Assembly (NCBI RefSeq): GCF_018687715.1
Contig: NC_056755.1
Coordinates: forward strand, 9,249,501 to 9,313,500
Direction of reading: 5' to 3'
From: Carya illinoinensis
Lineage: Eukaryota; Streptophyta; Magnoliopsida; Fagales; Juglandaceae
DNA: 64,000 nucleotides
Shown here: positions 60,385 through 64,000 of the stretch, piece by piece
Position numbering within the stretch: position 1 is the stretch's first letter
Layout of the letters: each line of letters begins with the position of its first letter
Translations under genes and position numbers: made by a program
The notes under the pieces: generated by a model
What the model saw: the letters and a program-made list of their open reading frames with translations, nothing else
What the model was told of the DNA's origin: nothing
Databases searched by the model: none

Positions 60385-63300
60385 ATGGTGCGGTACATCT
60401 ATATCGTCCTTGCTCTTGTTGCTTTCTTCCTTCAAATCCCACGTTTCTGTCGGGGTGCAACCTCAAGCCTTGGCTGCAAAGAGGCAGAAAGACAGGCTCT
60501 TATACAGTTCAAAGATAGCCTAAATGGCAGCCTGAATCGGCTCTCTTCATGGACAGGCAAAGATTGCTGCAAATGGGAAGGACTAGGCTGTAACAACAAC
60601 ACTGGACATGTCATTAAGCTCGACCTCCGAAACCGAGTCTATCCAGACTCGAATGGATACTTCATTAAAGTTTCCAACCAGTTAAAGGCCAACGCTGTCA
60701 ACCCGTCTTTGTTGAAGTTGAAATATTTGGAGCACTTGGACTTGAGCTGGAACGATTTCATGGGAAGCCCGATTCCCACTTTCTTAAGCTCAATGCAAAG
60801 ACTACGATATCTTAATCTGTCTAACTCACGCTTCAATGGAGTTGTTCCTGATCAACTTGGCAACCTACATAGGTTGCATGCTCTTGATCTTAGTAGCGGT
60901 CCAAGTGAATACGATTTTCAGCTTTCAGTCCGCAACCTTCAGTGGCTTTCCCATCTTTCATCATTGCGGCACCTAGACATGAGCTGGGTGAACCTTCAGA
61001 ATGCCTCTGACTTGTCTCAGGTACTCAATAAGCTTCCCTTTTTGGTTCATTTACGCTTGTCATCTTGTGGAATTGGTAATCATGTTAATCCGTTCCATGA
61101 TTATGCCAATTCCACGTTTCTTGAGCACTTTGATGTTAGTGTGAACGCACTTCAAGGTCCTATCCCTGATATTATTCAGCACATGAGTGCGCTCAAAGTC
61201 CTCGACCTTTCAGCCAACATCTTTGATTCTAAAATTCCTGTGTGGTTGGCTAACCTGAAAAGCCTTGTGCATCTTAATCTTGGCTTCAATAACTTCAGTG
61301 GTGAAATCCCAAATGATTTGGGAAACCTCACTTCTCTGATAGTCCTAGACCTTTCTTTCAATTCATTAGTGGGAGGCATACCAAGTTCTTTGTGGAATCT
61401 TTGTAGTTTGAAAGTCTTGGATTTAACTATGAACAGATTGAATGAAACAATCTCAGACCCTTCTAAAAATGCATCCGGATGCATCGGAAGCAGTCTTGAG
61501 AAACTGAGTTTGAGATGGAACACGGTTAGAAGTCCTTTGCCTGATTGGTTTTCGCAGTTTTCGAATCTAAAAACCCTTGATCTTGCAAACAACTCGTTCT
61601 ATGGTGCCATTCCAGCTTCATATGGGAAATTGCTCAACTTGAGAATGCTGGATTTTTCTCGTAATCGTTTGAATGGATCGGTTCCAGAATCCTTCGGGAA
61701 ACTTTCTTCTCTTGAGAAACTACTCATGTCCACCAATTCATTGCAAGGAATCATGTCCGAACTCCACTTTACTAACCTCTCAAGATTAGAAGAACTAGAC
61801 CTAGGAGTCAACTCTTTGGCTTTGAAAGTAAATTTAAACTGGGTGCCCCCCTTTCAACTCAATTACATAAACATGAGATCCTGCAATATTGGTCCTCAAT
61901 TTCCTGCTTGGCTTCAAAACCAAAAAAGGATCACCACGTTGTACCTATCCAACACAAGCATCTCGGATGCTCTGCCTGTGTGGTTTCCCAACCTGAATTT
62001 TACCTATCTGGACCTATCCTTCAACCAGATCAGGGGCAGGCTGCCAACATTTTCTCAGCCAGCTTCTCTCTACATGAACCTGTATTTGAGTTCCAACAAA
62101 TTCGAAGGCCCCTTGCCAACCTTTCCTTCTATTCTGAACAGATTGGATCTCACTGACAACCTAATTTCAGGTCCAATTCCAGAAGATATTGGCAACATGA
62201 CGCCTACACTAGACAATTTACTTCTCTCTGGTAATCAAATAAGCGGTTCTATACCAGAGTCATTGTGCAAAATAAATACCCTACGAGTTCTGGACCTCTC
62301 CAAAAATAGGCTATCTGGTGACATTCCAGATTGTTGGAGCAATTTTAAGATTTTGGTGGTTCTAGATTTTTCTGCCAACAACCTTTCTGGAGTCATCCCA
62401 AGTTCATTTGGACATGCAACATCATTGCAGTCCTTGCACTTGAGCAATAACAGTCTCGAAGGAGAGCTGCCATCGTCCTTGAGAAATTGTACAAGCATGG
62501 TAATTTTCGATGGTGGTGAAAACGGATTATCTGGAAATATACCTAGATGGATTGGAAAGAGCATGCTGAAGCTTGAAATTTTTCGAGTACGAAAAAATAA
62601 GTTCGATGGAACTATTCCTTCAGAAATATGCAGCCTCCCTGATCTTCAGGTACTTGACCTTGCGCAAAATAATCTATCAGGAACAATTCCTACTTGTTTT
62701 GGGAATTTGAGGGGCATGATTGATGGGAATGGTACTAGTGATATTGGCATATATCTATGGTCAACTACGTACGGAGAAAACATGGTTCAGTTCATGAAAG
62801 GGAAGCAGCTCGAGTACACCAAGACGCTGAAGTACCTAATTAACATGGATCTCTCCAGTAATACACTGAAAGGAACTATCCCGGAAGAACTAACAAACCT
62901 TGTACGATTACGTGGCTTAAACTTGTCCAACAATCATTTGACAGGGAAGATGCCTGCCATGATTGGCAACATAAGGTCATTGGAATCTCTGGACTTCTCA
63001 AGAAACCAGCTTTCTGGCTCAATTCCACGAAGCATGTCTGCCCTGACTTCTCTAAGCCACCTCAACTTGTCCTCCAACGACCTGTCTGGACAAATTCCAT
63101 CAGGCAATCAGCTGCAGACCCTTGATGATCCCTCCATTTACACAGGCAACCCTCTACTCTGTGGCTTTCCACTACCAAAGTGTGCAAGTGCTGAGCCGCC
63201 TCCGCCTAGCAATGAAGGGACAGATGAAGGAAATGTATCTGAAACGGAATGGCTTTACATCTCCATGTCTGCAGGTTACGTGACTGGACTATGGGGGGTT

Positions 63301-63459
63301 CTTGGTGTCATGATGTTCAAGAAGAATTGGAGAGATGCTTATTTCAGATTTGTGGATAACGCCAAAGACAAGACTATTTCAGCATTTAAAAGAAAGGCGT
63401 CAACTCCAATTAGAAGAAGGTCCGCTACCAGGAGAAACCGCATGGAATGGAGTTGGTAA
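60385..63459 (+). CDS. LRR receptor-like protein, EIX2/Cf type
   Basis: An intronless gene of 1,024 residues. The ATG at 60385 is preferred to an in-frame TTG six bases earlier. Order: signal peptide (YIYIVLALVAFFLQIPRFCR), LRR N-cap with paired Cys (CKEAERQALIQFKDSL, DCCKWEGLGC), and more than 25 extracellular LRRs of the LxxLxxLxLSxNxLxGxIP type. An island follows (YGENMVQFMKGKQLEYTKTL), then the last LRRs, a C-cap (GNPLLCGFPLPKC), an acidic linker and one TM helix with GxxxG (AGYVTGLWGVLGVMM). The ~45-residue basic tail lacks a kinase, so it must signal through SOBIR1/BAK1-type co-receptors. The tail has YFRF, a fit to the YxxPhi endocytosis signal known in EIX receptors. A role in sensing apoplastic microbial or damage ligands is inferred from the family; the ligand is unknown. 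Confidence 0.93.
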   Translation: MVRYIYIVLALVAFFLQIPRFCRGATSSLGCKEAERQALIQFKDSLNGSLNRLSSWTGKDCCKWEGLGCNNNTGHVIKLDLRNRVYPDSNGYFIKVSNQLKANAVNPSLLKLKYLEHLDLSWNDFMGSPIPTFLSSMQRLRYLNLSNSRFNGVVPDQLGNLHRLHALDLSSGPSEYDFQLSVRNLQWLSHLSSLRHLDMSWVNLQNASDLSQVLNKLPFLVHLRLSSCGIGNHVNPFHDYANSTFLEHFDVSVNALQGPIPDIIQHMSALKVLDLSANIFDSKIPVWLANLKSLVHLNLGFNNFSGEIPNDLGNLTSLIVLDLSFNSLVGGIPSSLWNLCSLKVLDLTMNRLNETISDPSKNASGCIGSSLEKLSLRWNTVRSPLPDWFSQFSNLKTLDLANNSFYGAIPASYGKLLNLRMLDFSRNRLNGSVPESFGKLSSLEKLLMSTNSLQGIMSELHFTNLSRLEELDLGVNSLALKVNLNWVPPFQLNYINMRSCNIGPQFPAWLQNQKRITTLYLSNTSISDALPVWFPNLNFTYLDLSFNQIRGRLPTFSQPASLYMNLYLSSNKFEGPLPTFPSILNRLDLTDNLISGPIPEDIGNMTPTLDNLLLSGNQISGSIPESLCKINTLRVLDLSKNRLSGDIPDCWSNFKILVVLDFSANNLSGVIPSSFGHATSLQSLHLSNNSLEGELPSSLRNCTSMVIFDGGENGLSGNIPRWIGKSMLKLEIFRVRKNKFDGTIPSEICSLPDLQVLDLAQNNLSGTIPTCFGNLRGMIDGNGTSDIGIYLWSTTYGENMVQFMKGKQLEYTKTLKYLINMDLSSNTLKGTIPEELTNLVRLRGLNLSNNHLTGKMPAMIGNIRSLESLDFSRNQLSGSIPRSMSALTSLSHLNLSSNDLSGQIPSGNQLQTLDDPSIYTGNPLLCGFPLPKCASAEPPPPSNEGTDEGNVSETEWLYISMSAGYVTGLWGVLGVMMFKKNWRDAYFRFVDNAKDKTISAFKRKASTPIRRRSATRRNRMEWSW

Positions 63460-64000
63460 GCAATTGTATCTAACTTCTGTCAGAGGAAGCTGCACGCTTT
63501 TGCCCTTTCAATGTTTACACCTATGATGATATCTCCTCTACTTCTTTGGGGATGGAAATTAAATATAAGCACCTCTGTAATGAGATCAATCTTATGTTCT
63601 TCTGTTTCAACTTTCAATGTATAGGTAAGCAATGATGATGATAATGCAAGGTGAAGACCGTGTTCAAGGGAGACTTTTTCATGGTCATTGGTCACACTGC
63701 TTACATTGGAGGATTTCAACTACCAGTGAGGTTGTAGCTGTTGAGCCGAAGAAATTCAAAGTCCCTACAAATAAATATTGCAGCATCGCATTATAGAGAG
63801 ATGAGCAATTTGCATCAGTAAAGTTCTAGTTCAAATGGTCAGCTACCATCTTTGCTTTCTACTGGCATGTGTACGGACATTTCCATCAGTAAAGTTCTAG
63901 TTTCTATCATAAATTCTGTATCCACAATTACAAAATAAGATTACTTTCAAGGATTAATGTGTCTGTAAGCACCAGAGTTTTCTTGCCAATAAAAACGAAA
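63460..64000 (+). other. 3' flank of the receptor-like protein gene
   Basis: Probably 3' UTR and downstream spacer. A 17-base stretch (CATCAGTAAAGTTCTAG) occurs twice, at about 63814 and 63885. No other gene is visible. Confidence 0.5.

Noticed and set aside
1..64000. CRISPR arrays, rRNA, tRNA genes, prokaryotic operons
   Set aside because: No regularly spaced repeats with unique spacers and no RNA gene signature were seen; the DNA is plant nuclear in character.

Overview
The window is nuclear DNA of a flowering plant, most likely a woody eudicot. The reasons are intron-containing genes with close plant-type protein matches (PI4K-beta, BolA2, an EIX2-type receptor-like protein), long A+T-rich spacers, and dense plant-type transposons (Ty1/copia, TG...CA solo LTRs, L1 LINEs, Helitrons, PIF/Harbinger and Tourist-like MITEs). 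The repeat style suggests Fagales (a walnut or hickory relative), but that is a guess that only a database search could confirm. There is no bacterial or organellar gene order.

Layout from left to right. 1-4093 (minus): the 5' half of a phosphatidylinositol 4-kinase beta gene, running out of the window on the left before its kinase domain. 5412-14593 (minus): a complete but disabled Ty1/copia element with 1.34-kb LTRs, primer-binding site, polypurine tract and AAGCT target duplications. Between its RNase H end and 3' LTR it carries two antisense coiled-coil genes with their own TATA boxes. 14695-18245: a 3.55-kb solo LTR. 19068-20939 (minus): a small acidic protein gene with an N-myristoylation start. 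23840-30463 (plus): a seven-exon gene for a protein with a C-terminal, HPD-containing J-domain. 31755-32342 (minus): a conserved plant membrane protein. 32.6-40.3 kb: gene-poor, with a Helitron Rep fragment, a CACTA-type terminus and direct repeats. 40378-44404: a third coiled-coil gene of the family found inside the copia element. Its promoter and leader are split by a second solo LTR of the same family (CTTAC duplications). 45.3 kb: a Helitron 3' terminus. 46388-52789 (plus): BOLA2, whose 6.0-kb first intron is packed with insertions, including an L1 fragment, a Tourist MITE, and another MITE broken by a 2.3-kb unit with 9-bp duplications that itself holds an L1 3' end. 57167-59025: a PIF/Harbinger derivative with a truncated transposase. 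60385-63459 (plus): a single-exon LRR receptor-like protein, probably an immune receptor.

The cellular genes (lipid signalling, chaperone, iron-sulfur or redox partner, membrane protein, immune receptor) show no operon-like link. The most unusual signal is the three-member coiled-coil family. Two members lie antisense within the copia element and one stands apart. All have a TATAAAA box; the distance from TATA to ATG is 111 nt in one copia member and would be 108 nt in the stand-alone member without the solo LTR. All splice sites, domains and repeat boundaries were read by eye; no alignment or database search was run.
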